From the NCBI GenBank assembly GCA_012959395.1, contig DUDG01000014.1, forward strand, positions 62,001 to 126,000: a stretch of 64,000 nucleotides of DNA, written 5' to 3'. The position numbers were made by a program, and so were the translations under genes. Positions within the stretch are counted from its first letter, which is position 1. Each line of letters starts with the position of its first letter. Source of the stretch: Flavobacteriaceae bacterium. GTDB lineage: Bacteria; Bacteroidota; Bacteroidia; Flavobacteriales; Flavobacteriaceae. The notes under the pieces were generated by a model. The model saw nothing but the letters and a program-made list of their open reading frames with translations. It ran no database searches and was not told the origin of the DNA. Shown here piece after piece: positions 1-11,792 of this stretch.

Positions 1-2717
<2,717 letters not shown>

Positions 2718-2841
2718 AAAAAATAATTAAGTCAAAGTGTCATATCCTTATAAAACAAACCTAGATAAATATGTAATTACAGGGTTAAACTACCTTTTTA
2801 GATTATACAATTCAAATAATTCAACATTCATGCCATAAAAA

Positions 2842-4152
2842 TTAATAATTTTTAATTTTTATTCTCTTTAACAAAATTGCTCCGAGAAGAAAAATAAATA
2901 TGAAAACTAAAATTGAATTTCTCATACTGCCAGTAATCTGATCAACAAATGCAAACAATGTCATTCCAAAAACTATACTAACTTTTTGAGAGACATCATA
3001 AAAACTAAAATAAGAAGTGGTATTATCAGTTTCAGGAATCATTTTAGAATAAGTTGATCTAGAAAGTGCCTGAATGCCTCCCATTACCATACCTACCATT
3101 GCAGCAGCAATATAAAATTCCATAGGAGTAGTAATAAAGTAGGCTCCCATACATAGAAATGCCCAAATAAAATTTAAAATAATAAGAGTATAGATATTAC
3201 CAATTTTTTCAGAAATTTTTGCAGTTAACATTGCTCCAAAAACAGCGATCAATTGAATTAAAAGAATACTAACAATTAAACCAATAGTTTTTTCGTCTTT
3301 AGGCCAGTTAATTTCTTGTTCACCAAAATAGGTGGCAATAAGTAAAACCGTTTGAAGAGCTGAACTATAAATAAAGAATGCAATCAAAAATCTTTTTATA
3401 ACTATAATTCTTTTTAATTCATTCCAAACTTCTTGGAGCTCTTTGAAACCATTAAAAAACACATGATTAATAATTTTTCTTTTCTCTGTTAGATTTGGCA
3501 AATAATAAAAAGTATACTGACTACAAATCATCCACCATAATCCAACTGAAATAAAAGAATATTTCATGGCCATAAGTTCAGGTTTATCACCTACTATTCC
3601 AAAAGATTCAGGTGACATAACCATAGCTAAATTGAATAGTAATAAAATAACACTACCAATATAGCCCATTGCATAACCCTTAGCACTTAATTTATCTTGT
3701 TGTTCTTTAAAAGCAATATCTGGAAGATAAGAATTATAAAAAACCAAGCTTGCCCAGAAAGAAAGTAGAGCAAAAAAATAAAAAAACAAACCCAAATAAA
3801 TATTTTCTAAATCAAAAAAATAAAGCCCCATACAAGATATTGAGCCCATATAACAAAAAAACTTAAGAAAACTTTTTTTATTTCCCATATAATCTGCAAT
3901 TCCAGAAAGTATTGGGGTTATAAAAGAAAGTATTATAAAAACAAATGCTGTTAAAAAGCTAATTAAAGCTGTATTTTTAAAATCAAAACCAAAAACATTA
4001 ATATACAAATCATCGATAAACATAGCTCCATAATAAATTGGAAACACAGAAGAGGATATTACTAAAGGATAAACAGAATTAGCCCAATCATAAAATGCCC
4101 AAGCATTTAATACTTTACTATCTCCCTTCTTGTAGTTAAGTTTTGACATCAT
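2842..4152 (-). CDS. MFS transporter, UMF1 / Atg22-like family
   Basis: 436 aa polytopic membrane protein; N-terminal NAWAFYDWANSVYPLVISSSVFPIYY typical of UMF1-type permeases. Confidence 0.8.
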   Translation of the reverse strand: MMSKLNYKKGDSKVLNAWAFYDWANSVYPLVISSSVFPIYYGAMFIDDLYINVFGFDFKNTALISFLTAFVFIILSFITPILSGIADYMGNKKSFLKFFCYMGSISCMGLYFFDLENIYLGLFFYFFALLSFWASLVFYNSYLPDIAFKEQQDKLSAKGYAMGYIGSVILLLFNLAMVMSPESFGIVGDKPELMAMKYSFISVGLWWMICSQYTFYYLPNLTEKRKIINHVFFNGFKELQEVWNELKRIIVIKRFLIAFFIYSSALQTVLLIATYFGEQEINWPKDEKTIGLIVSILLIQLIAVFGAMLTAKISEKIGNIYTLIILNFIWAFLCMGAYFITTPMEFYIAAAMVGMVMGGIQALSRSTYSKMIPETDNTTSYFSFYDVSQKVSIVFGMTLFAFVDQITGSMRNSILVFIFIFLLGAILLKRIKIKNY

Positions 4153-4248
4153 TAATACTTGTTTTATTATTTATGCAATATACTTAATTCATTTTGGCTT
4201 CTTATTTTAAAATTATTAAGTAATTTCGTAAAAATTTTAAAATCATAA

Positions 4249-4662
4249 ATGAAAGAATTTTATTTAATTATTAGTTTTACTTTCTTATTAATAAGTTGTA
4301 ATGAATTTAACACTTTAAACAAAAAAAATATATCTAAAACAAAATCAAATATTAATTTAGATAAAACAATTAACTTAAATAAAGGAATATATTATTGCAA
4401 AAAGTGTAATTCAAAATTATATAGTTCTACTAATAAACTTGATTCAAACGACAATAATGAAAGCTTCTACAAATCAATTGAAGATAATGTTGAATATGAT
4501 GTTGATTATAGGGCTAGTAATAATAAAACTGAATTAAAATGTAAAAACTGTGGAATCCACATAGGGAATGTTTGGAACGACGGACCTAAAGAATCAACAG
4601 GCAACAGGCATTGCGTGACCAAAAATGCATTACTTTTTAAATCTATAAATAACAGTAAATGA
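4249..4662 (+). CDS. lipoprotein with divergent MsrB (peptide-methionine R-sulfoxide reductase) domain
   Basis: Lipobox LLISC; CxxC pairs CKKC/CKNC and RHC retained; GWPSF, HLGHVF and RYCIN motifs degraded. Confidence 0.75.
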   Translation: MKEFYLIISFTFLLISCNEFNTLNKKNISKTKSNINLDKTINLNKGIYYCKKCNSKLYSSTNKLDSNDNNESFYKSIEDNVEYDVDYRASNNKTELKCKNCGIHIGNVWNDGPKESTGNRHCVTKNALLFKSINNSK

Positions 4663-5117
4663 AAAAAATTTTCTTAATTCTAATAATAAATATTATCATG
4701 ACAAATTTCAGCTACTCTCAAGAACAAAATGAAATTAAAAAAACTGATTCTGAATGGAAAAATGATCTTGATAATCTAAGCTATCGAGTTTTAAGAAATT
4801 CTTATACCGAAAGACCTTTTACAGGAGAATATAACATGCATTTTGAAAATGGAGCCTATAATTGTAAAGGCTGTAATCAACTTCTATTTTCAAGTACTAA
4901 TAAATATGAAAGTAATTGTGGATGGCCTAGCTTTGATCAAGCAATTCCAAACTCTATAGTTTACATTAAAGATCTTTCCCAGAATATGAATAGAATTGAA
5001 GTGAAATGTTCAAAATGTGATGGTCACTTAGGACATGTTTTTAATGATGGACCTAAAGAAACAACGGGAAAAAGATATTGTATAAACTCAGCCGCATTAA
5101 CATTTGATAAAAAATAA
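4659..5117 (+). CDS. msrB: peptide-methionine (R)-S-oxide reductase MsrB, exported
   Basis: Signal peptide MKKIFLILIINIIMTNFSYSQ; CKGC/CSKC zinc motifs, GWPSF, GHLGHVFNDGP, RYCINSAAL. ATGA overlap with the upstream gene. Confidence 0.92.
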   Translation: MKKIFLILIINIIMTNFSYSQEQNEIKKTDSEWKNDLDNLSYRVLRNSYTERPFTGEYNMHFENGAYNCKGCNQLLFSSTNKYESNCGWPSFDQAIPNSIVYIKDLSQNMNRIEVKCSKCDGHLGHVFNDGPKETTGKRYCINSAALTFDKK

Positions 5118-5120
5118 AAT

Positions 5121-6518
5121 ATGGAAAAATTCGATTTAATAATTTTAGGTAGCGGACCAGGTGGTTACGTAACTGCAATTAGAGGATCTCAACTTGGATT
5201 AAAAACCGCTATTGTTGAAAAAGAAAGTTTAGGTGGAGTTTGTTTAAACTGGGGATGCATTCCTACAAAAGCATTATTAAAATCTGCTCAGGTTTTTGAA
5301 TACATAAAACATGCAGCTGATTATGGGATTAATATAACTGATGCTGATAAAGATTTTAATAAGGTTATTAAAAGAAGCCGAAAAATCGCTGAAACCATGA
5401 GTAAAGGAGTAAACTTTCTTATGAAAAAGAATAAGATTACTGTGTTTAATGGTTTTGGAAAGCTAAATTCTAACAATACAATTAAAATTATGAATGAAAA
5501 TAATGAAGAAAATATTATTTCATCTGATAAAATAATAATAGCTACAGGAGCTAGATCTAGAGAACTACCATCATTAAAACAAGATGGCAAGCATATCATT
5601 GGTTACAGACAAGCTATGAATCTTGAAAAACAACCTAAAGATATTGTTATTGTTGGGTCAGGAGCAATAGGAATAGAATTTGCATATTTTTATAATTCAA
5701 TGGGCTCTAATGTTACAATAGTTGAATACTTAGATAGAATAGTTCCGGTTGAAGACCATGAAATCTCAAAAGAATTAGAAAAAAGTTTAAAAAAGAAAGG
5801 AATTAACATCATAACATCTTCTGAAGTTGAAAAAGCAAATGTAAATGAACATGGAGTAGTTGAGATTCATGTAAAATCAATTAAAGGAGATAAAAGCACT
5901 ATCAATACAGAGATTGTACTAAGTGCTGTAGGTATTAAAAGTAATATAGAAAAAATAGGATTAGAAGAACTTGGGATTATTACTGAAAATGATAAAATTT
6001 TAGTTAACGAATTCTACGAAACTAATCTTAAAGGATATTATGCAATTGGGGATGTAGTAAAAGGACAAGCTTTAGCTCATGTAGCATCAGCTGAAGGAAT
6101 ATTATGTGTAGAAAAAATTGCAGGAATTGATGTAAGTCCTTTAGATTATAACAATATTCCTGGATGCACTTACTCTTCACCTGAAATAGCATCAGTTGGA
6201 CTTACAGAAGATCAAGCTAAAGAAAAAGGTTATGAAATAAAAGTTGGAAAATTTCCATTTAGTGCATCTGGAAAAGCTCAATCATCTGGAAAAAGTGAAG
6301 GATTTGTTAAAGTAATTTTTGATTCAAAGTATGGTGAATGGTTAGGTTGCCATATGATTGGAGATGGAGTTACTGATATGATAGCAGAAGCAGTATTAGG
6401 AAGAAAATTAGAAACTACTGGACATGAAGTACTAAAAGCTGTCCACCCTCATCCAACAATGAGTGAAGCTGTAATGGAAGCAGTTGCTGCTGCATATGGT
6501 GAAGTAATTCATTTATGA
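5121..6518 (+). CDS. lpdA: dihydrolipoyl dehydrogenase
   Basis: 465 aa; GSGPGGYVTAIRGSQLG FAD motif, GGVCLNWGCIPTKALL redox disulfide, HPHPTMSEA C-terminal motif. Confidence 0.95.
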   Translation: MEKFDLIILGSGPGGYVTAIRGSQLGLKTAIVEKESLGGVCLNWGCIPTKALLKSAQVFEYIKHAADYGINITDADKDFNKVIKRSRKIAETMSKGVNFLMKKNKITVFNGFGKLNSNNTIKIMNENNEENIISSDKIIIATGARSRELPSLKQDGKHIIGYRQAMNLEKQPKDIVIVGSGAIGIEFAYFYNSMGSNVTIVEYLDRIVPVEDHEISKELEKSLKKKGINIITSSEVEKANVNEHGVVEIHVKSIKGDKSTINTEIVLSAVGIKSNIEKIGLEELGIITENDKILVNEFYETNLKGYYAIGDVVKGQALAHVASAEGILCVEKIAGIDVSPLDYNNIPGCTYSSPEIASVGLTEDQAKEKGYEIKVGKFPFSASGKAQSSGKSEGFVKVIFDSKYGEWLGCHMIGDGVTDMIAEAVLGRKLETTGHEVLKAVHPHPTMSEAVMEAVAAAYGEVIHL

Positions 6519-6935
6519 TTAATCCAAAAAACTTTCTATAGCTAAATCATAACTTTTTAGGCCAAACCCTAAAATAACACCCCTTACATGAGCACTTAAA
6601 AAAGATTTATGTCTAAATTCTTCTCTTGTATATGTATTGGAAATATGCACCTCTATTACTGGACTATTTACTGATTTAATTGCATCGCCAATACCAACTG
6701 AAGTATGAGTATAAGCAGCAGCATTAATGATAATCCCATCAAATTCAAAACCAACTTCTTGAATTTTTTCAATTAACTCTCCTTCAATATTAGATTGAAA
6801 ATAATGAAGATCTAATTTTGTGTATTTTATTTTTAAATCATTAAAATATTCATCAAAATTTTGATCGCCATAAATACTTTTTTCTCTTATCCCTAATAAA
6901 TTTAGATTGGGACCATTTATAATTTGTAATTTCAT
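6519..6935 (-). CDS. aroQ: type II 3-dehydroquinate dehydratase
   Basis: MKLQIINGPNLNLLGIREKSIYG, INAAAYTHTSVGIGDAI, EVHISNTYTREEFRHKS; start moved to the internal Met, 20 codons downstream of the ORF-track start. Confidence 0.95.
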   Translation of the reverse strand: MKLQIINGPNLNLLGIREKSIYGDQNFDEYFNDLKIKYTKLDLHYFQSNIEGELIEKIQEVGFEFDGIIINAAAYTHTSVGIGDAIKSVNSPVIEVHISNTYTREEFRHKSFLSAHVRGVILGFGLKSYDLAIESFLD

Positions 6936-6993
6936 TAAAATATTTTTTATAAAAATATAAAAATAACATTTAATTAATGCTATATAATTAACC

Positions 6994-7896
6994 ATGAAAT
7001 GGGATAAACTTTTAAATGATTTTAAAAATTATTTAAAAATTGAAAGAAATCTTTCAATTAACACAATTGAAAGTTACCTATTTGACGTAAAAAAATTAGT
7101 TAATTTTTTAAAATCAAGTAAAATAAAAATCAAACCTGAAGAACTTACTGAAACTATAGCAAAAGAATTTATTTATGATCTATCAAAGAAAGTAAAGTCT
7201 CCTACCCAAGCTAGAATTATTTCAGGTCTAAGACGTTTTTATGACTATTTAATTTTAGAAGATATAATTGCGACAAATCCTATTCAAAATATTGAGACCC
7301 CAAAAATTGGAATTAACCTTCCTGTCACATTAACTATTCAAGAGATTGATAATATTATTTCAAGCATTAAATTAACATCAAAAACAGGAGTTAGAAATAT
7401 TGCTATTGTAGAACTGCTTTATAGCTGTGGATTAAGAGTTTCAGAGTTAATAAATTTAAAAATATCAGATTTATTTTTTAAGGAATCATTAATTAAAGTT
7501 ACTGGAAAAGGAAATAAAGAAAGATTCGTTCCAATAAGCACCCAAGCTCAATTATATATTAATAATTATATTAAAGATATAAGATGTTTTAAAAAAATAA
7601 AGAAAAACTTTGAGGATACTTTATTCCTTAATGAAAGAGGAAGCAGTCTTTCAAGAGTTATGATATTTATAATTCTTAAAGAACTAAGCATTAGTTCTAA
7701 TATCAAAAAAAAAATAGGTCCTCACACATTTAGACACTCTTTCGCTACCCATTTAATAGAAAATGGAGCAGACTTAATCACAATACAAAACATGCTTGGT
7801 CATGAAAATATAACTACTACAGAAAGGTATTTACATGTAACTAAAAAACACTTAATAGATTCGATGATGAAATTCCATCCAAGAACAAAAATGTAA
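6994..7896 (+). CDS. xerD: site-specific tyrosine recombinase XerD
   Basis: 300 aa; SAM-like N-domain; catalytic motifs YSCGLRVSEL, GPHTFRHSFATHL, LGHENITTTERYLHV. Confidence 0.9.
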   Translation: MKWDKLLNDFKNYLKIERNLSINTIESYLFDVKKLVNFLKSSKIKIKPEELTETIAKEFIYDLSKKVKSPTQARIISGLRRFYDYLILEDIIATNPIQNIETPKIGINLPVTLTIQEIDNIISSIKLTSKTGVRNIAIVELLYSCGLRVSELINLKISDLFFKESLIKVTGKGNKERFVPISTQAQLYINNYIKDIRCFKKIKKNFEDTLFLNERGSSLSRVMIFIILKELSISSNIKKKIGPHTFRHSFATHLIENGADLITIQNMLGHENITTTERYLHVTKKHLIDSMMKFHPRTKM

Positions 7897-7899
7897 ACC

Positions 7900-8604
7900 T
7901 TAAGAATTTACAATCATTCTAAAACCTTCTCCATGAATATTTTCAATCTCTACTTTTTCGTCCTTGCTTAGATATTTTCTAATTTTTGCTATATAAACAT
8001 CCATACTTCTAGATGTGAAATAATTGTCATCATTCCAAATTTTAACCAATGCAAGTTCTCTTGACATTAAATCATTTAAATGAATTAAAAGCATTTTAAG
8101 TAATTCATTTTCTTTTGGAGAAAGCTTTATAATTTGTTCGGATTCAAACTGTAAAGTTCTTAATTTTGAATTAAATTTAAATTTTGAAAAATCAAATTCA
8201 TATTGTGAATCATCTTTGCGTTTTGATAATTGCTTTCTTTTAAAAGTTGATTTAATTTTTAAAAGTAATATATCCGAATCAAAAGGTTTAGTTAAATAAT
8301 CATCAGCACCTATTTTATACCCTTTCAAAACATCTTCCTTTAATGTTTTTGCAGTAAGAAAAAACAGAGGGACATCCTTGTTAATTTCTCTAATTTCTTT
8401 AGCTAAAGTAAATCCATCTTTATATGGCAACATCACATCAAGGATACACAATCCAAAATCATTTTTTTTAAATTTTTCTAAACCTTCAATTCCATTTTTA
8501 GCTAAAGTCACATTATAAGAATGTAGTTTTAAAAAATCATTTAAAATTGCACCGAAATTAATATCATCTTCTACTAATAATATGTTTTTATCACTATTTT
8601 TCAT
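7900..8604 (-). CDS. response regulator, OmpR/PhoB family (RprY-like)
   Basis: Receiver domain ILLVEDDINFGAIL, CILDVMLPYKDG, DDYLTKPF; C-terminal winged helix SPKENELLKMLL...RSMDVYIAKIRKYL. Confidence 0.9.
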   Translation of the reverse strand: MKNSDKNILLVEDDINFGAILNDFLKLHSYNVTLAKNGIEGLEKFKKNDFGLCILDVMLPYKDGFTLAKEIREINKDVPLFFLTAKTLKEDVLKGYKIGADDYLTKPFDSDILLLKIKSTFKRKQLSKRKDDSQYEFDFSKFKFNSKLRTLQFESEQIIKLSPKENELLKMLLIHLNDLMSRELALVKIWNDDNYFTSRSMDVYIAKIRKYLSKDEKVEIENIHGEGFRMIVNS

Positions 8605-8637
8605 GTATTATTAATAATTAATAATTTTATAATAATT

Positions 8638-10236
8638 TTACAATTTAGATTTATTTTTTATACTTAAAGGTAGTGTAATTATAAAAGCACTGCCCCTACC
8701 TATTTCACTATCTACATAAATTGTGCCATTATGTAAATCTATAATTTTCTTGACATAGGACAATCCTAAACCATGTCCTTTTACATCATGTATATCCCCT
8801 TTAGTTTCTCTATAAAACTTATCAAATATTTTATTTTTTACATCAGAAGTCATACCTATACCATTATCAATAACTTTTATTAGTATAGAGTTGTTCTTGT
8901 CTTCAGAAATAATTCTAATTTCAGGTTCTTCTCCAGAATATTTAATAGCATTTTCTAAAATATTTACAAAAACATTTACAAAATCGTCCTCTGAAATTTC
9001 GATTTTACTATTCATAGATAAAAAATCCAATTTAACTTGTACATTCCTATCTTTAAGTAATAAATCTAAATGCAATAAAGATTCATTAATTACAGCGTGT
9101 AAGTCACAAACTGATTTTTTTATAATATTTTCTTTTCTGTCAAGTTGAGATATTCTTAAAATATTTTCAACTTGAAAATTCATTCTTTCATTTTCATCTC
9201 TTATCATTTTTAAATACTGATCTCTTTTTAATAAATTATTTTTAACTTGTTTATTCTTAATGGCATCTAAAGCAAGTTTTATTGTTGCTATAGGTGTTTT
9301 AAATTCATGGGTCATGTTATTTATAAAATCCGATTTCATTTCAGAAACTTTTTTCTGTCTTAAAACTTGATAAATAGTTGATGTAAAAGTTATAATTATT
9401 GTGATAGTAAATAACAATGAAAGCAATATTAAAGTGGTTAATGAAGATCTTAAAAAAAAAATTCTTTCTGGAAAAGCTATAACTAATGCAAAATCACTAT
9501 CACCTTTTTCATTAACAAATAGTGGTGATTTATATTTTTTTAAACCTTCTAAGTTGGTATAATTATCTGAGCCTACTTTAGTTGCTAAATCTCCATTAAA
9601 AACTCTATACTGAAAAGGAATATCTATATCTCGATCCCTTAATTCTCTTTGTAACAAAAGCTCAAGCTCAACATTCGTAAGTCTTCTATGTATTGGTTTT
9701 AATGCTGCCAACTCCATAAATACAGAGGCATATTTGGCTTTATCCATCAAAGATAATCTTTCAACACGCTGAAGTCTTTCAATACTACTCATATTTTTCA
9801 TTTCTCTATCAAAAGCTTCATCAATAATTGTTGTAGTTTTTATACCCTTATATTCAAGAATTGAAGATGAATCTTCAGATTTTGGCTCAAATAGTTTTGC
9901 AGAAATATTATAATCTTCTTCTAAAATACCATGAGAATATATATAGGTTTGATTAGTGTTTACATTTCTATCAACATACTTAAAAACAGCTGTTAATTGA
10001 GCTTCTTTAGGCGATCCTATACTATCAATTAATTTTTGATAAACTGCTAAATAATCTCTGAGTTCTCTGCTTTGAATTTGTTCAGATACTGACTTTAAAG
10101 CTTGATTAATATTTAAAGAAAATTGTTCTTCCTTATTATCTAAAGTTGTTTTAATCCAAAAAGATTGCACTAAAATTATTCCGATCAAAGCTATACTCAT
10201 TATGATAATTAGAGGGAAAAATATTTTTTTATTCAT
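8638..10236 (-). CDS. sensor histidine kinase (RprX-like), partner of the adjacent response regulator
   Basis: Two TM segments; HisKA motif FINNMTHEFKTPIATIKLA; N box VNILENAIKYS; G boxes DNGIGM and GHGLGLSYVKKI. Confidence 0.92.
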   Translation of the reverse strand: MNKKIFFPLIIIMSIALIGIILVQSFWIKTTLDNKEEQFSLNINQALKSVSEQIQSRELRDYLAVYQKLIDSIGSPKEAQLTAVFKYVDRNVNTNQTYIYSHGILEEDYNISAKLFEPKSEDSSSILEYKGIKTTTIIDEAFDREMKNMSSIERLQRVERLSLMDKAKYASVFMELAALKPIHRRLTNVELELLLQRELRDRDIDIPFQYRVFNGDLATKVGSDNYTNLEGLKKYKSPLFVNEKGDSDFALVIAFPERIFFLRSSLTTLILLSLLFTITIIITFTSTIYQVLRQKKVSEMKSDFINNMTHEFKTPIATIKLALDAIKNKQVKNNLLKRDQYLKMIRDENERMNFQVENILRISQLDRKENIIKKSVCDLHAVINESLLHLDLLLKDRNVQVKLDFLSMNSKIEISEDDFVNVFVNILENAIKYSGEEPEIRIISEDKNNSILIKVIDNGIGMTSDVKNKIFDKFYRETKGDIHDVKGHGLGLSYVKKIIDLHNGTIYVDSEIGRGSAFIITLPLSIKNKSKL

Positions 10237-10258
10237 TGTCTAAAATAGAATCTAATTA

Positions 10259-10846
10259 TTATTTAAAAAGTTTATCCAGAGTATCTATTAAATCTAAAAC
10301 ACTTTTATTAGTTTTTGAAATAAAATCATTATTAATAATATAATCCGCTAAAGGAATTTTTTTTTCATCTTTCCATTGATTATTAATCCTAATCAAAACA
10401 TTCTCTTTGTCAACTTTATCTCTTTTAACAACTCTTTTTATCCTTTCATTTAAATCTGAAGTTACTAAAATATTATAATCATTTTTCTTATATGATCCCG
10501 ATTCAAAAATTAATGCAGACTCAAAAACAACATATTTAAAAAAGAATTTCTTTTTCCATTCTAAAAAGTCTTTATACACAAAAGGATGAACAATGTTATT
10601 TATTTTTTTTAATGCAAGCTTATCATTAAAAACTACTCTAGAAATATATTTCTTATTTAAATTATTGTTTTTATAAGATTCTAAACCAAAATTTTCTATT
10701 ATACTACTTTTTAAGTCAGAAGAATTGTTCATAAGAAACTTTGCTCTAGAATCTGAATCATATACTGGTATACCATTTTTAATCAATATTTTTGAAACAG
10801 TCGTTTTTCCAGAACCAATTCCACCAGTAAGTCCTATATTTTTCAT
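10259..10846 (-). CDS. coaE: dephospho-CoA kinase
   Basis: MKNIGLTGGIGSGKTTVSKIL, PVYDSDSRAKFLM; length and motifs typical. Confidence 0.92.
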   Translation of the reverse strand: MKNIGLTGGIGSGKTTVSKILIKNGIPVYDSDSRAKFLMNNSSDLKSSIIENFGLESYKNNNLNKKYISRVVFNDKLALKKINNIVHPFVYKDFLEWKKKFFFKYVVFESALIFESGSYKKNDYNILVTSDLNERIKRVVKRDKVDKENVLIRINNQWKDEKKIPLADYIINNDFISKTNKSVLDLIDTLDKLFK

Positions 10847-10948
10847 TTACTAATTAAAAACTTATTCATTAAAAAGCAATTTAGTTAAAAATAAACTTGT
10901 GTAATGCAGTCATAAATTTTAAATTAAGTACAGGTAAATTATAAAACT

Positions 10949-11767
10949 CTAGTCAGAAGAAGAAACAATATCAATTATTTCCTGACTGACACCAACGTTA
11001 GAAAAGCCGCCATCATTATATAAATTTTGAAGGGTAACTCTTTTCGTTAAGTCTGAAAAAAGTGTAATAGTATAATTTGCACAATCTAAAGCAGTAGCAT
11101 TACCTAAGGGTGACATTTTTTCAGCATAAATAATAAATCCATCAAAACCAGTAACTCCTTTCCCCGCAGTAGTTGGTGTTGGAGATTGTGAAATTGTGTT
11201 AACTCTTACTTTACGATCCTTTCCAAAAAAATAACCAAAACTTCTAGCAATTGATTCTAAATAAGCTTTATTATCAGCCATATCGTTGTAATTAGGGAAA
11301 ACTCTTTGAGCAGCCATATAAGAAAGAGCAACAATACTAGACCATTCATTCATAGCATCAAGTTTATATAAACTTTGTAATAATTTATGAAAAGAAACTG
11401 CTGAAACATCCCATCCTTTACTTGTCCATTCATGATTCAAATCAGTATAGTGCTTTCCTTTTCTAACATTAACAGACATACCTATGGAATGTAAAACAAA
11501 ATCAATTTTACCATCAAAGATTTCCATACTTTGGTTTATTAAATTTTCTAAGTCTTCTATTTTAGTAGCATCAGCTGGAATAAGCTTAGAATTAGTTTTT
11601 TTTGCTAGTTCATCAACCTGCCCCATTCTAAGAGCAATAGGAGCATTAGTTAAAACAAATTGACCACCTTCTTCGTGAACTCTTTCTGCTGTTTTCCATG
11701 CAATTGAATTTTCGTCTAAAGCTCCAAAAATAATTCCTTTTTTTCCTTTTAACAGATTATATGACAT
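10949..11767 (-). CDS. fabI: enoyl-[acyl-carrier-protein] reductase (NADH), FabI
   Basis: MSYNLLKGKKGIIFGALDENSIAWKTAERVHEEG; VALSYMAAQRVFPNYNDMADNKAYLES. Start moved to the internal Met, 16 codons downstream of the ORF-track start. Confidence 0.93.
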   Translation of the reverse strand: MSYNLLKGKKGIIFGALDENSIAWKTAERVHEEGGQFVLTNAPIALRMGQVDELAKKTNSKLIPADATKIEDLENLINQSMEIFDGKIDFVLHSIGMSVNVRKGKHYTDLNHEWTSKGWDVSAVSFHKLLQSLYKLDAMNEWSSIVALSYMAAQRVFPNYNDMADNKAYLESIARSFGYFFGKDRKVRVNTISQSPTPTTAGKGVTGFDGFIIYAEKMSPLGNATALDCANYTITLFSDLTKRVTLQNLYNDGGFSNVGVSQEIIDIVSSSD

Positions 11768-11792
11768 AATATAGTTTTTGATAAATATAATA

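Noticed and set aside
5321-5599. Antisense ORF (92 aa) opposite lpdA, and similar ORFs at 8891-9148, 13577-13759, 14703-14966, 18053-18253, 18360-18608, 21698-21883, 23592-23789, 28840-29037, 29314-29532, 30343-30564, 32577-32840, 34207-34389, 38634-38822, 44142-44357, 46486-46692, 48258-48557, 49010-49192, 49690-49926, 51439-51651, 58121-58306, 61792-62052, 62090-62290
   Set aside because: They lie opposite (or in another frame of) well-supported conserved genes and show no recognisable domain; explained by codon composition of the real gene.
6994-7896. Tyrosine recombinase as evidence for an integrative element
   Set aside because: Sequence and context fit housekeeping XerD; no att repeats, cargo or flanking direct repeats seen.
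7900-10236. Two-component system as part of a novel signalling island
   Set aside because: Ordinary RprX/RprY-like pair next to coaE; no accessory or cargo genes.
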